Assembly: GCA_017521985.1 (NCBI GenBank)
Contig: JAFXAZ010000005.1
Span: 1 to 64,000, forward strand
DNA length: 64,000 nt
Direction: 5' to 3'
Origin: Lachnospiraceae bacterium
GTDB taxonomy: Bacteria; Bacillota; Clostridia; Lachnospirales; Lachnospiraceae
The position numbers and the translations under genes were made by a program. The notes under the pieces are model-generated. The model was not told the DNA's origin. It ran no database searches and was given only the letters and a program-made list of their open reading frames with translations. Below are positions 51,059 through 59,183 of the stretch, piece by piece (position 1 is the first letter of the stretch; every line of letters starts with the position of its first letter).

Positions 51059-51087
51059 ATTATAACACAATATATAGATTTTGTCAA
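51059..51087 (-). promoter_or_regulatory. Consensus sigma-A promoter
   Basis: On the minus strand TTGACA (51087-51082) and TATAAT (51064-51059) are both perfect consensus and spaced 17 bases. Transcription would run through the two hairpins into the accessory operon starting at 50,797. Confidence 0.85.
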
Positions 51088-51346
51088 ATGGATAACCACT
51101 ATATATTGATGTTTAGCAGACGGGGTGAGATGAATAATATTATGATTGATTAAAATAACCGTATCTGTATTAATAAGGATTGAGGTCTTACAGGTATTGT
51201 TTCAAGTATCAAAAATTCATTTGAAGAAGAAAAATCATAATAAATAATCAAAATATACTTGACTCTACGGTTCGTTTGTTTATTTTTCAAACCAAATAAT
51301 GTATCATCATATCATAACAGTAGAAAGGAGTAAAAGTTTTATTTAT

Positions 51347-52240
51347 ATGAATCAAGAAAAAATAGGAAAATTTATAGCAGAATTAAGAAAAGAAAAAAAT
51401 ATGACTCAACTTGATTTGGCTAAGAAGTTGGGAGTAACGGACCGAGCTATCTCCAAATGGGAAAATGGCAGAGGTATGCCAGAGATTTCTATAATCAAAC
51501 CTTTATGTGAAGAACTTTCAATAACAATAAATGAGTTATTCTGCGGAGAAAAAATAGTAGAGACTGAATTTTCAGAAAAAGCAGAAGAAAATATTGTAAA
51601 CACATTAGAATATACAAAAACTGAGATCAAGAAAACAAAAAAAATATTTTCAGCTGTTTTTGTAGGTGTTGTTGGAATAATTATAATATTAATAATCTGC
51701 TTCATAATTGATGTTAATAGAATGAGTAATGACAAGCCTATCGTTTTTAGCACATGGGGATTTGATTATTTTCCACCTATTGATTTAAAATATGAAAAAA
51801 TCGAATATACTATAAAGGAATATTTAGAAAAACAAGGAGATATTGAGGAAAAGCATGAAGAAGGCGTTAAAACCTTTATTGCCTTCAAAACATATCTAAT
51901 TGAGGAAGCAGAAGATAATCAGTTTAATGTTTATATGTGGGTATTAGCAGAACAATGCTATTTAGATAAAACGGATATTAAAAATTATGGAAGCTATTCG
52001 ATTCCTTTTAAAATAACTGTAAAGAAACAGGAACGAATTGATAAATATAGTGTTATTGAATCCAAATATCCGAGAGATGGCGCCTACTATGTTGAAGATA
52101 TAGATAACTTATTTCCATCATCAGTCATTAAGGAAATGAAAAAACTTCATAAGGATGGAACATTTGAAAGAATGCAACTTGATATTGAGGAACAAGTTCA
52201 ACTATACTTTCACAAAGAATATTATCCATTCAGATATTAA
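51347..52240 (+). CDS. Membrane-anchored XRE regulator
   Basis: A 297-residue protein. An XRE helix-turn-helix covers about 5-60 (IAELRKEKNMTQLDLAKKL, VTDRAISKWENGRGMPEIS). One membrane segment lies at about 104-122 (FVGVVGIIIILIICFII) and an extracellular mixed domain of about 170 residues follows. It could transmit an outside signal to DNA binding. GGAG lies 16 bases before the ATG, longer than usual. The region is more A/T-rich than its surroundings, suggesting separate acquisition. Confidence 0.75.
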   Translation: MNQEKIGKFIAELRKEKNMTQLDLAKKLGVTDRAISKWENGRGMPEISIIKPLCEELSITINELFCGEKIVETEFSEKAEENIVNTLEYTKTEIKKTKKIFSAVFVGVVGIIIILIICFIIDVNRMSNDKPIVFSTWGFDYFPPIDLKYEKIEYTIKEYLEKQGDIEEKHEEGVKTFIAFKTYLIEEAEDNQFNVYMWVLAEQCYLDKTDIKNYGSYSIPFKITVKKQERIDKYSVIESKYPRDGAYYVEDIDNLFPSSVIKEMKKLHKDGTFERMQLDIEEQVQLYFHKEYYPFRY

Positions 52241-52370
52241 ATTTATGAACTATATACGTAAAAACAGGTAAATAATTATAATCTATTGCTTTTTTACACC
52301 CAAATTCAGCGAAAGGAAAAATAATTCTCCCCCCCTTTTTTTTTGATTTTTGGACTGATTTGGACAATAA

Positions 52371-52412
52371 ACGATCTCCTTTCGTCGTTATGACAGAAGG
52401 AGATCGTATTCA
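52371..52412. terminator. Convergent hairpin between 51,347 and 52,452 genes
   Basis: ACGATCTCCTTTC (52371-52383) pairs with GAAGGAGATCGT (52396-52407), then ATTC. It lies between convergent genes. A run of seven C followed by nine T sits just before it (52329-52344). Confidence 0.55.
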
Positions 52413-52451
52413 TATACCGTAAGGCAATATCGTTTTTGTATGATTTCTGCT

Positions 52452-52886
52452 TCATCCAATCATTTTTTGTTCTGCTGTTTTTTTCATAGTAAAATGAATC
52501 AAAAGTAACTCTGCTATCAAAGATGCAGTAATTAATGCACCAATTACTGAAAAGAAACTGATACCAAAAACCAATGGGCCTAATGAAAACACAGCACAGA
52601 CATAAAGAGTGTTCTTTGCTCTAAATGCCCATTTTTGATTAGCCGTCAGACAATAGATAACTATCATCAGCAAAACAATACAAGTGATGACCGCAGTAAT
52701 CAACGGTGCAAAATTGGCATACCCAAATGGTGTCAAATCAAAATAAGAATACAGCTCTCTAAAACGACCAGGGGGTAAACCCTCTGTGGTAGCAGGACGC
52801 ATAAAATTGCACACTGCTCCATAAGGTAAGATTTCCAAAATTAATGTAACAATTGGAAGAATTAAATATAGCAATCTCTTTTTCAT
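52452..52886 (-). CDS. Four-helix membrane protein
   Basis: A 144-residue protein with four hydrophobic segments (about 4-24, 60-85, 95-112, 115-138) and the loop RPATTEGLPPGRFRELYSYF. Start 52886 follows GGAG. No transporter signature is seen. It is third in a row of minus-strand genes with a DUF4177 protein and an XRE protein, a grouping seen in Firmicutes as a small regulatory or stress module. Confidence 0.65.
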   Translation of the reverse strand: MKKRLLYLILPIVTLILEILPYGAVCNFMRPATTEGLPPGRFRELYSYFDLTPFGYANFAPLITAVITCIVLLMIVIYCLTANQKWAFRAKNTLYVCAVFSLGPLVFGISFFSVIGALITASLIAELLLIHFTMKKTAEQKMIG

Positions 52887-52914
52887 ACAATCATACTCCA
52901 CAGCAGATATTAAT

Positions 52915-53100
52915 TTATATATCCATCTCAAAAACCAAATCCATATCTTTGATTTTTCCATAATCACTGATTACTGTTGGTATGTAACCCACATAGCGAT
53001 ACCCTTTTTTGGCATATTCATCAATAATCTGTCTATGTTCTTTTGATTTTGCTCCAATCAATCTTCCTACATGTACAGAAACATATTCATATTTCTTCAT
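52915..53100 (-). CDS. DUF4177 family small protein
   Basis: A 61-residue protein beginning MKKYEYVSVHVGRLIG, with HRQIIDEYAKKGYRYVGYIP, the DUF4177 layout (strand, helix, then YxxVGxxP). Start 53100 follows GGAGGT. DUF4177 proteins are single alpha/beta units of unknown role. It lies between the XRE/membrane gene and the four-helix membrane protein. Confidence 0.8.
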   Translation of the reverse strand: MKKYEYVSVHVGRLIGAKSKEHRQIIDEYAKKGYRYVGYIPTVISDYGKIKDMDLVFEMDI

Positions 53101-53130
53101 TATGTAATACCTCCACAAAATTCAATTTTT

Positions 53131-53472
53131 CTACTTGATTTTGCTTAATATTTCTTCGGCGGAAATACCAAATAGCTTTGCAAGTGCAAGTAGATTTGAA
53201 GTGCTTGGATCAGATGTACCGTTCTCCCATTTTGATACCGCTTGCCGGCTTACTCCAATACTCTCGGCAACAAATTCTTGTGTCATTTTACAATTTGTCC
53301 TGTATGTCTTTAAGGCTTCACCTAAAGATGTTTTGGTTTCATTTTTTTCTTTTCTTATATCGGTTGATTTCAAATATTTTCTAAGAGCCTTAATAATCAA
53401 GATAATAATATAAACTAAGGGTGCATAGAAAAAGATAACCATTAAGAGAAATATAAAAATAGTATGTGCCAT
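53131..53472 (-). CDS. XRE regulator with N-terminal membrane segment
   Basis: A 113-residue protein with an N-terminal membrane helix (FIFLLMVIFFYAPLVYIIIL), a short linker and a C-terminal XRE domain at about 50-110 (KTYRTNCKMTQEFVAESIGV, SRQAVSKWENGTSDPSTSN). Start 53472 follows GGAGG. This reversed order ties DNA binding to the membrane and is found in small Firmicutes modules together with DUF4177 and membrane proteins. Confidence 0.8.
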   Translation of the reverse strand: MAHTIFIFLLMVIFFYAPLVYIIILIIKALRKYLKSTDIRKEKNETKTSLGEALKTYRTNCKMTQEFVAESIGVSRQAVSKWENGTSDPSTSNLLALAKLFGISAEEILSKIK

Positions 53473-53573
53473 GTTTTTAACCTCCTACATTTAGTTTGAG
53501 GTAATTGTATCAAAATAAGGCAGGTTGCTTCCACCAACTATCACGCAATTTTCAGTTGCAGTAAGATAAACTC

Positions 53574-53837
53574 CTATTTATCTCTGTAATGTGTCCCGCA
53601 TTGAATAATCTCAAGGTTATCACCATCAATGCGAAACACAATACGGTTTTTGTCATCAATGCGGACACTCCAGTACCCAGCCAGATTTCCGCTTAACGGC
53701 TCTGGTTTTCCGGTACATGCATATCCATTTCTATCGATATCGGATAGAAGACGATTAATTTTTTTCAGGGTTTTCTTATCTTGCGTCTGCCAATAGAGAT
53801 ATTCTTCCCATGCTTCATCTTGCCATAGTTTTCTCAT
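53574..53837 (-). CDS. YoeB/Txe family mRNA-cleaving toxin
   Basis: An 87-residue toxin. Typical features are the start LWQDEAWEEYLYWQ, then LLSDIDRNGYACTGKPEPLS, GYWSVRIDDKNRIVFRI, and the catalytic C-terminus GTHYRDK with His83 and Tyr84. YoeB cleaves mRNA in the ribosomal A site. The start overlaps the antitoxin stop by one base (TAATG), as expected for coupling. The conserved Arg and His are present, so it is probably active. Confidence 0.92.
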   Translation of the reverse strand: MRKLWQDEAWEEYLYWQTQDKKTLKKINRLLSDIDRNGYACTGKPEPLSGNLAGYWSVRIDDKNRIVFRIDGDNLEIIQCGTHYRDK

Positions 53838-54094
53838 TAGTCTACCTCTATTAAATCATGTTCCTTCAAAACGCTTTTCCCAGTTTTGATTTCACCAATA
53901 CGCCTTTCAAGTTCAGCAATATTCTGTCTGCTGTAAAAGGGATCCGCTGACAATTCAAAAGGGATACGGTTTTCACGAACCACCGTTTTTAAAAAAATGT
54001 TAATTGCAGTAGACATACTAAGACCGATATCGTCAAAAGCTCTCTCTGCATTGCGTTTTAATTCATCATCTACTCTTAAACTTATCTGTGCCAT
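53837..54094 (-). CDS. RelB/DinJ family antitoxin
   Basis: An 85-residue protein starting MAQISLRVDDELKRNAERAF, a ribbon-helix-helix DNA-binding half, followed by SMSTAINIFLKTVVRENRIP and the C-terminal toxin-binding helices. Start 54094 follows AAAGGAG. It neutralises the YoeB-type toxin and should repress the operon with it. DinJ-type antitoxin with YoeB-type toxin is a common mixed pairing. Confidence 0.9.
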   Translation of the reverse strand: MAQISLRVDDELKRNAERAFDDIGLSMSTAINIFLKTVVRENRIPFELSADPFYSRQNIAELERRIGEIKTGKSVLKEHDLIEVD

Positions 54095-54119
54095 AATAAA
54101 CACTCCTTTCTGTAACCTT

Positions 54120-54173
54120 ATTATACACCAATAGTATATGCTCCTGCAAGCAAAATTATATACATTTGCTTGC
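54120..54173 (-). promoter_or_regulatory. Toxin-antitoxin promoter and operator
   Basis: On the minus strand TATAAT (54125-54120) lies 18 bases from TTGCAG (54149-54144). A perfect inverted repeat, GCAAGCAAA (54146-54154) and TTTGCTTGC (54165-54173), overlaps the -35 element. This fits autorepression by the antitoxin complex. Confidence 0.6.
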
Positions 54174-54189
54174 GTTTATAAAAATTTAA

Positions 54190-54744
54190 TCAAAGATATG
54201 CTTCATCTGGCATGATAATCTTATTATCCTTAATAGCAAAAGCCTGATGGTAATCCAATTCATTGATGACAGCAGTGATTGTATGAAAAGCAGCAGATAA
54301 TTCCAGGTATCTTGTGATGAATCCGATCACTTCTGTATACAGAAACATTTGTTGCTCCTTGGTCAAGCGAGAAAGAGCAGCAATACGTTTTGCTTTTTCT
54401 TCAAGCAGATCAGCGTTGTAGTGATTTTCATGTTCCAACAGTTCCTGCATATCTGTATCAGACAGCATGGCAGCTGCAGTATTGAACCAGGCAATCGCAG
54501 TTTGCTCACAAGTGTCTTCATCACAAAAAGCAATTTTGCGTTCCGGTAATTTGTACCAGAGTTTATTTTTTAGTTCCTGGATTTCCTGCCACATATCAGA
54601 TGCCAGAACACAGAGCTCTCTGATTTGCTCGCTGTAATAATCCCAGTATGGACTTTCTTTTTCGTTTCCGTTGTAGTCATAATCCACCATGGTATCCAAG
54701 TGATCAATGATAGACCACAAATCTAATTTTTTATATAATCCCAT
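54190..54744 (-). CDS. Hypothetical protein
   Basis: A 184-residue helical soluble protein after GGAGG. It contains LDLWSIIDHLDTMVDYDYNG, then YYSEQIRELCVLASDMWQEI and a mainly alpha-helical rest. No motif I recognise. It begins a run of fourteen minus-strand genes with individual ribosome sites that extends to the right edge. Confidence 0.62.
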   Translation of the reverse strand: MGLYKKLDLWSIIDHLDTMVDYDYNGNEKESPYWDYYSEQIRELCVLASDMWQEIQELKNKLWYKLPERKIAFCDEDTCEQTAIAWFNTAAAMLSDTDMQELLEHENHYNADLLEEKAKRIAALSRLTKEQQMFLYTEVIGFITRYLELSAAFHTITAVINELDYHQAFAIKDNKIIMPDEAYL

Positions 54745-54757
54745 ATGTCCCTCCATA

Positions 54758-55162
54758 TTAGCGGTTAAGCTTAGTAAACCGGCTGTTGTTTTGGATCATC
54801 CATTCTGTATAGGCACCATCCCGGTATATCCGGCGGGTACATAGTGGACATTCTATAGTTTCCGGATTCCTACTTTGGATATATATCTTTTCAGTACAGC
54901 TGGGGCAGTAGTATCCATAGAATCGCATGGGTACCAGAACTACGGCAGAATGAAGGCTCTTTCTTATGGCCTCCAGTTCGGCAAGATGATTCTTCCTTCG
55001 TTCGATTGCCTTTTCGTAGCGTTGGTAAGGTCCACCTAAACCATAATCACTCATGTTGGAATGTTGTTTGTTTCTCAATTCCTCAATTTCAGTATTTACT
55101 TTAGCCTCTTCTTTTATAATGAAAGAAAGTATGTGTTCTTTAATTTTGGTTATTGTTTTCAT
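54758..55162 (-). CDS. Coiled-coil protein with zinc-ribbon pair
   Basis: A 134-residue protein after GAGGTG. The N-terminal half is helical (IIKEEAKVNTEIEELRNKQH) and the C-terminal half has CPSC and CPLC, about 20 residues apart, forming one zinc ribbon. It differs from the CxxCG ribbons of the 2,665-20,907 cluster in spacing and lacks the Gly. It overlaps the preceding gene by 23 bases. Confidence 0.65.
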   Translation of the reverse strand: MKTITKIKEHILSFIIKEEAKVNTEIEELRNKQHSNMSDYGLGGPYQRYEKAIERRKNHLAELEAIRKSLHSAVVLVPMRFYGYYCPSCTEKIYIQSRNPETIECPLCTRRIYRDGAYTEWMIQNNSRFTKLNR

Positions 55163-55457
55163 CGTACACCTCTTCGTTAATAATTTCTGAATCAAATTCT
55201 TCAATAATTTGGCCATCGCGAACTGCCTGCTGATAAATCTTTTCTCCATCTGTTTCGGGTTCATATATGTCAAGAAAACGATTGATGTCATTTTCTAAGG
55301 GAAACAGTTTGGGGAAGATAGATAAGAAGTATTTCGTGGTTATGACAAAGTTCTTTTCTCCAACAGGATCATCAGCAGAATCGCTATAAATCCATACTCG
55401 GTTAAGTTCGAGCTGAAATTCTATTGTACACTTATCTTGTGTTTGACCTGCATTCAT
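55140..55457 (-). CDS. Hypothetical acidic protein
   Basis: A 105-residue soluble protein after GGAGG. It includes CTIEFQLELNRVWIYSDSAD and a very acidic C-terminus (IIEEFDSEIINEEVYDENNN). No known family. A hairpin lies directly upstream of its ribosome site (55,477-55,502). Confidence 0.6.
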   Translation of the reverse strand: MNAGQTQDKCTIEFQLELNRVWIYSDSADDPVGEKNFVITTKYFLSIFPKLFPLENDINRFLDIYEPETDGEKIYQQAVRDGQIIEEFDSEIINEEVYDENNNQN

Positions 55458-55476
55458 GTGTTCCTCCAATATAAAT

Positions 55477-55502
55477 CTGGGCAACCATAGAAGATTGCCC
55501 AG
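55477..55502 (-). terminator. Intercistronic hairpin
   Basis: CTGGGCAA (55477-55484) and TTGCCCAG (55495-55502) form a perfect stem between the 55,544 and 55,457 genes. No T tract follows on the minus strand, so mRNA processing or partial termination is more likely than a true terminator. Confidence 0.4.
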
Positions 55503-55543
55503 AACAGTATTTTGTGACTATGTAAGATACTTATCCGGATTTA

Positions 55544-56200
55544 TTACGTAATAGGTACGTATCCGTCTGGTGAGACTGTCTTGCGTATAAACGGTGAGTA
55601 GAGAAGCTTTGCCTTAGCCAGAGTGATCTGATAGTGCTCTTCACAGAAATGGCCTGTCACCCAACAGGAAAACGAAAAATCTTTGATTTCCTGCTCTGTA
55701 GTTTCATCTTCTGACCATTCTGCCACTAAACCTTCATACTTTTCACCGGCGAGCAAAAAGAGTATTTTGATTTTGGCATCCTCAATGGCAGAGTAATAAT
55801 AGTTCTTCACGCCGGTTTCTCCTTCATGTGCCCAATTTTCAGTGACGATAAACATCGGAATTTCAGAGCAATAATTGTCAAAAATCTCTACTGGAAGAAG
55901 ATCTTCCGGAGCCATGATAACCATATCAAGGGAAATATCATCAATGGTTTTTGGCATCCTATATAAAGCAGAAAAATGTTCTTCAATAATCTGTCTGTCA
56001 GCAGGGAAAACCGGAGGTTCAAAGCTGCAGTAAATGTCAGGGCCATCGTTTTCCGTTTCCTTATCGGAACCATCTCTGATCTCAATGATTGTTCCAACGA
56101 GTCCGGCATAATAACTGTGTTCATTTGCGTAGATTTTTCCACCTACCTTATAGGTGATATTATTGTGTATAAATGTTTCTTCTTGTGTGTTTAGTATCAT
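55544..56200 (-). CDS. Hypothetical protein
   Basis: A 218-residue soluble protein. The first part (ITYKVGGKIYANEHSYYAGL, GTIIEIRDGSD) looks like an SH3-like beta barrel. The middle contains DISLDMVIMAPEDLLPVEIF and the end CWVTGHFCEEHYQ. Proteins with this opening are common in phage-like and conjugative elements of Clostridia. Function unknown. Confidence 0.65.
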   Translation of the reverse strand: MILNTQEETFIHNNITYKVGGKIYANEHSYYAGLVGTIIEIRDGSDKETENDGPDIYCSFEPPVFPADRQIIEEHFSALYRMPKTIDDISLDMVIMAPEDLLPVEIFDNYCSEIPMFIVTENWAHEGETGVKNYYYSAIEDAKIKILFLLAGEKYEGLVAEWSEDETTEQEIKDFSFSCWVTGHFCEEHYQITLAKAKLLYSPFIRKTVSPDGYVPIT

Positions 56201-56222
56201 ATTGTATTCCTTTCGATTGTTA

Positions 56223-56624
56223 TTATTTTAGTAGTTCTGGATTGTCATGGATATTGCCGATAACTACAGCACCTTTTGTAACAAGATTTTGTAGAGGTAG
56301 TATTTCAGAAGAAGAGTTGGGAGTCTTTAATACAGCCCAGAAGCCTCCGTCATGCCATTCAATCACATAGATACAGTGATCGAGCATCATGATATCGTTC
56401 TCAAAGATTTTTATACTATTTTTATCTTCAAATCCGGTGTATTGCCCAACCGTGTCTGAATAGACCGTTCTTTTTTCAATGGGATCATAGGTATAAAGAA
56501 CAGAGAAGCACCCAGTGCTCTGAAAGATTCCTCCATATACCCAGATGCCATCAAGGGGTTCCCCTTTCAAATTGACTTTCTGCCCTTTTTTTCGTGTCTG
56601 CCCACGGAATAATAGTTGATGCAT
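56223..56624 (-). CDS. YopX family phage protein
   Basis: A 133-residue protein starting after AAAGGAG. Family features: LLFRGQTRKKGQKV, WVYGGIFQ, VGQYTGFEDKNSIKIFENDI and IEWHDGGFWAV. YopX proteins are widespread in phages and conjugative elements and have no known biochemical role. The call supports mobile origin of this segment. Confidence 0.88.
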   Translation of the reverse strand: MHQLLFRGQTRKKGQKVNLKGEPLDGIWVYGGIFQSTGCFSVLYTYDPIEKRTVYSDTVGQYTGFEDKNSIKIFENDIMMLDHCIYVIEWHDGGFWAVLKTPNSSSEILPLQNLVTKGAVVIGNIHDNPELLK

Positions 56625-56637
56625 TTGTTGTCTCCTT

Positions 56638-56970
56638 TCATTCAAATGGTACAAGTGATTCCATCCAATCATCATCGAAGGAATAGTTACATTTTTCCTT
56701 AAGCTCCTGAATCAGACGAAGTTTCAGATCATACAAGCTATCACTTAAACTGCCACAGCTATGTGAGGTATGCAGTAGTAGAAAGCAGCTCTGTTTTAAG
56801 GCAATGATCTGATTAAGCAGCTCAACTAATTCTTCGTGGCTGTCACAAAATTCTTCAATATTCTCTATACCGTCATGTTCCGTTAGGTATCCGCTTGCTG
56901 TGAATACCGGGTAGGGGATGTTACGTCCATCAATGCATAAGTTTTGGTGGGCAATATATTCTCTTGTCAT
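56638..56970 (-). CDS. Hypothetical protein
   Basis: A 110-residue helical protein whose start overlaps the preceding gene by four bases. It has NLCIDGRNIPYPVFTASGYL followed by ELVELLNQIIALKQSCFLLL and a helical acidic end. No recognised family. Confidence 0.6.
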   Translation of the reverse strand: MTREYIAHQNLCIDGRNIPYPVFTASGYLTEHDGIENIEEFCDSHEELVELLNQIIALKQSCFLLLHTSHSCGSLSDSLYDLKLRLIQELKEKCNYSFDDDWMESLVPFE

Positions 56971-57506
56971 GTGTTATCCTCCATACTGTATTTTACTTTT
57001 TTTGTAAATTCTTCTTTGGGTATCCATTTGTCATCTACCAATACACATCCATTTACCATACTGAAGACCAATGGCGAGGTGTCTGGAGAAACCAGACATT
57101 CCTCTGTTATGAGGATCCCCAGATGCTCCCGGTAAAAGACATCCGCTTCCCTTGAAATTTCTGTTTGTAATTTGCCACAGATCTTTTCAAAATCCACGAT
57201 ATCCTGGTGCACAAATACTGCCTTTGACAGTTGTTTCATAAGCCCGGATTGTTCAATGATGCGATTGATCCGTTCAGCACCTTCCTGCATATAATCCTTA
57301 TGAAAACGGATTCCGGATAGTGTGAGTTGTTTTGCATATTGGCTTCCGGTAATCTTCAGGTCGTTGCATAGATTTTGGTATCCTTTTTTGTATTCTGTTT
57401 TCAGAATATCTAAGGGGACCTTTTTTCTATTAATTTTTAACAAATTGAGTTGTTGCAGAAACCGATCTCTGAGAGATTGTTCTGGCTGTACTTGATTGGC
57501 ATACAT
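56967..57506 (-). CDS. Hypothetical protein
   Basis: A 179-residue mostly helical protein after GGAGG (start 57506). It contains RDRFLQQLNLLKINRKKVPL and RINRIIEQSGLMKQLSKAVF. No known motif. It is coupled to the next gene by overlap, and a hairpin lies just upstream of its ribosome site. Confidence 0.6.
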   Translation of the reverse strand: MYANQVQPEQSLRDRFLQQLNLLKINRKKVPLDILKTEYKKGYQNLCNDLKITGSQYAKQLTLSGIRFHKDYMQEGAERINRIIEQSGLMKQLSKAVFVHQDIVDFEKICGKLQTEISREADVFYREHLGILITEECLVSPDTSPLVFSMVNGCVLVDDKWIPKEEFTKKVKYSMEDNT

Positions 57507-57522
57507 AGCATCCTCCATAGAA

Positions 57523-57547
57523 AGAGGGACTGCACAAGAGTCCCTCT
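57523..57547 (-). terminator. Intercistronic hairpin
   Basis: AGAGGGACT (57523-57531) pairs with AGTCCCTCT (57539-57547); on the minus strand TTCTATGGAGG follows, so the hairpin abuts the next ribosome site. Confidence 0.5.
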
Positions 57548-57557
57548 GAATAATTGT

Positions 57558-57809
57558 TTAAGCTGTATTTGATCCGGTTATGGTGTTTTGAATATACGAT
57601 AAGGTATAGATAGTATTTCTGGTTTCAAAACTGACATGATCCGGAGAAGCTTCCAATATAGCTTCCACAACTGTAGTACGAATTAAGTTACCGTGATACA
57701 AATAGACTGCAGGAGCTCCCGGAACTAAGACATTTGCAAGAGTTCCGGTTACCTTAATGTTCTTTTTTGTAGTCGGAAGATTCGTTTGATTGTGTACAAT
57801 TGATAACAT
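57558..57809 (-). CDS. Small hypothetical protein
   Basis: An 83-residue beta-rich protein after GGAGGTGG, with NIKVTGTLANVLVPGAPAVY and TIYTLSYIQNTITGS. It is the last gene before a hairpin. Function unknown. Confidence 0.6.
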   Translation of the reverse strand: MLSIVHNQTNLPTTKKNIKVTGTLANVLVPGAPAVYLYHGNLIRTTVVEAILEASPDHVSFETRNTIYTLSYIQNTITGSNTA

Positions 57810-57810
57810 A

Positions 57811-58263
57811 TTATGCCACCTCCGCAAGTTCATTTAGAGCAAAGACACTGATGCGATCTGTATAGTCTAAGACAAGTCCGTTGGCAAAGTACAGATGCAT
57901 TTTCTTGAGTGTCAGTGGTATTGGAATTTTTCTGTCACGTATGTAGGCTTCCGTGTAAACCTCAGTTACATAAGCAGAAGACTGATTCGCACGAAAGAAT
58001 TCGTAAGTAAAGTCTTTCGGAGACATTCCCATCTTTATATATTCCGCCAGAAAAGCGTCCGGATTCAAATCCTTCAAAATTACGTAGAATCTGCCACCAG
58101 CAGCGGATACCGCATCATAAGCGGTACGTGTTTCCTTGAAATCCAATGGAAGTTCCTCAGATAGAAGGAGAGTTACCGTTCCCACTGAAAATGTTATATG
58201 CTGCATTTTTTCCATAGGAATAAGACTTTCATACAATAAGGTAATACCCAGCAATTCATTCAT
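57811..58263 (-). CDS. Hypothetical protein
   Basis: A 150-residue soluble protein with MNELLGITLLYESLIPMEKM, GGRFYVILKDLNPDAFLAEY and KKMHLYFANGLVLDYTDRI. It starts at 58263 and ends one base before the next start. No recognised family. Confidence 0.6.
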   Translation of the reverse strand: MNELLGITLLYESLIPMEKMQHITFSVGTVTLLLSEELPLDFKETRTAYDAVSAAGGRFYVILKDLNPDAFLAEYIKMGMSPKDFTYEFFRANQSSAYVTEVYTEAYIRDRKIPIPLTLKKMHLYFANGLVLDYTDRISVFALNELAEVA

Positions 58264-58275
58264 AAAGAACCCTCC

Positions 58276-59181
58276 CTACATTAACGGAATTTCAGTGATC
58301 TTTTTTGAAAGTCTGTCATAGAACAGAATTCGTTCCGATAAAGTTGCGGATGGATCCACGAGAGGTACCTTTTGGTTGATTTCGTTAATTACACGATCTG
58401 CTATCTTTTCATGAAGTGCAATCACAACAAATGCATTCTGTGTATAAGGTAAAATGTAAAGATGGGATTGCATCTGCTCAGCGATACCCTGTAACAGCAT
58501 ATAATTCAAAACAGCTGTGCCACCATATACGTAATTCTCACAGGTTAGTATAAAGGCACGACGGGGAAAAGTTTCCTCCAGAAATCTCATGCATGAGCTG
58601 CTCATCATGTATGCAACATCTGTTGGGTCGAAATCCGAGAAATGCTCTTTAAAATACATTGCCGGGAAAACAAGTTTGGCGGGGCTTTTTTCAAAGGTTC
58701 GTTTCAATGCCGGCCAGTATAGATCCGTTATTTTATAACCGGATGCTTTTAACGTGGCATCATTGACCATCATATGGACGGTGGATCCGTCTGATAATGT
58801 AACCGGTTTTGAGAGTATGATCGCCATATCAAAAAACGGGATGTGTGGTATGGTCTTTAATAAATCCTCATGATAGTCTTTATTGATCAGACCACATACC
58901 AGCTTGTCTTCACATAGTTCAGTATTTAGATTGTTACATGTACAATAGGAGTCGATTAAAATGGTTGCCAGATCGGATATGGTTTTTTTGCCGCTTTGTA
59001 TCGTCTCGAATAAGGACATAACTCCGATCGGCTGGGTTTTTTCTTGATTGAATCCTATATATAAGGTATCTTCCGGCTGAAAGCGTACATTTATTGGAAG
59101 AATGCTACTTTCGACTCCGAGTTTCTGCATACGATTATTTAATTCTGCAAGTAATCTTTCTTTAAATTGATTGTAATTCAT
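58276..59181 (-). CDS. DUF5688-like protein
   Basis: A 301-residue soluble protein beginning MNYNQFKERLLAELNNRM and containing the block ITDLYWPALKRTFEKSPAKL and the FILTCENYVYGGTAVLNY block. This layout is that of DUF5688 proteins, frequent in Lachnospiraceae accessory DNA and of unknown function. Start 59181 follows GGAGGTGG. It starts two bases after the SpoVT-like stop and should be co-expressed with that gene. Confidence 0.75.
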   Translation of the reverse strand: MNYNQFKERLLAELNNRMQKLGVESSILPINVRFQPEDTLYIGFNQEKTQPIGVMSLFETIQSGKKTISDLATILIDSYCTCNNLNTELCEDKLVCGLINKDYHEDLLKTIPHIPFFDMAIILSKPVTLSDGSTVHMMVNDATLKASGYKITDLYWPALKRTFEKSPAKLVFPAMYFKEHFSDFDPTDVAYMMSSSCMRFLEETFPRRAFILTCENYVYGGTAVLNYMLLQGIAEQMQSHLYILPYTQNAFVVIALHEKIADRVINEINQKVPLVDPSATLSERILFYDRLSKKITEIPLM

Positions 59182-59183
59182 GA

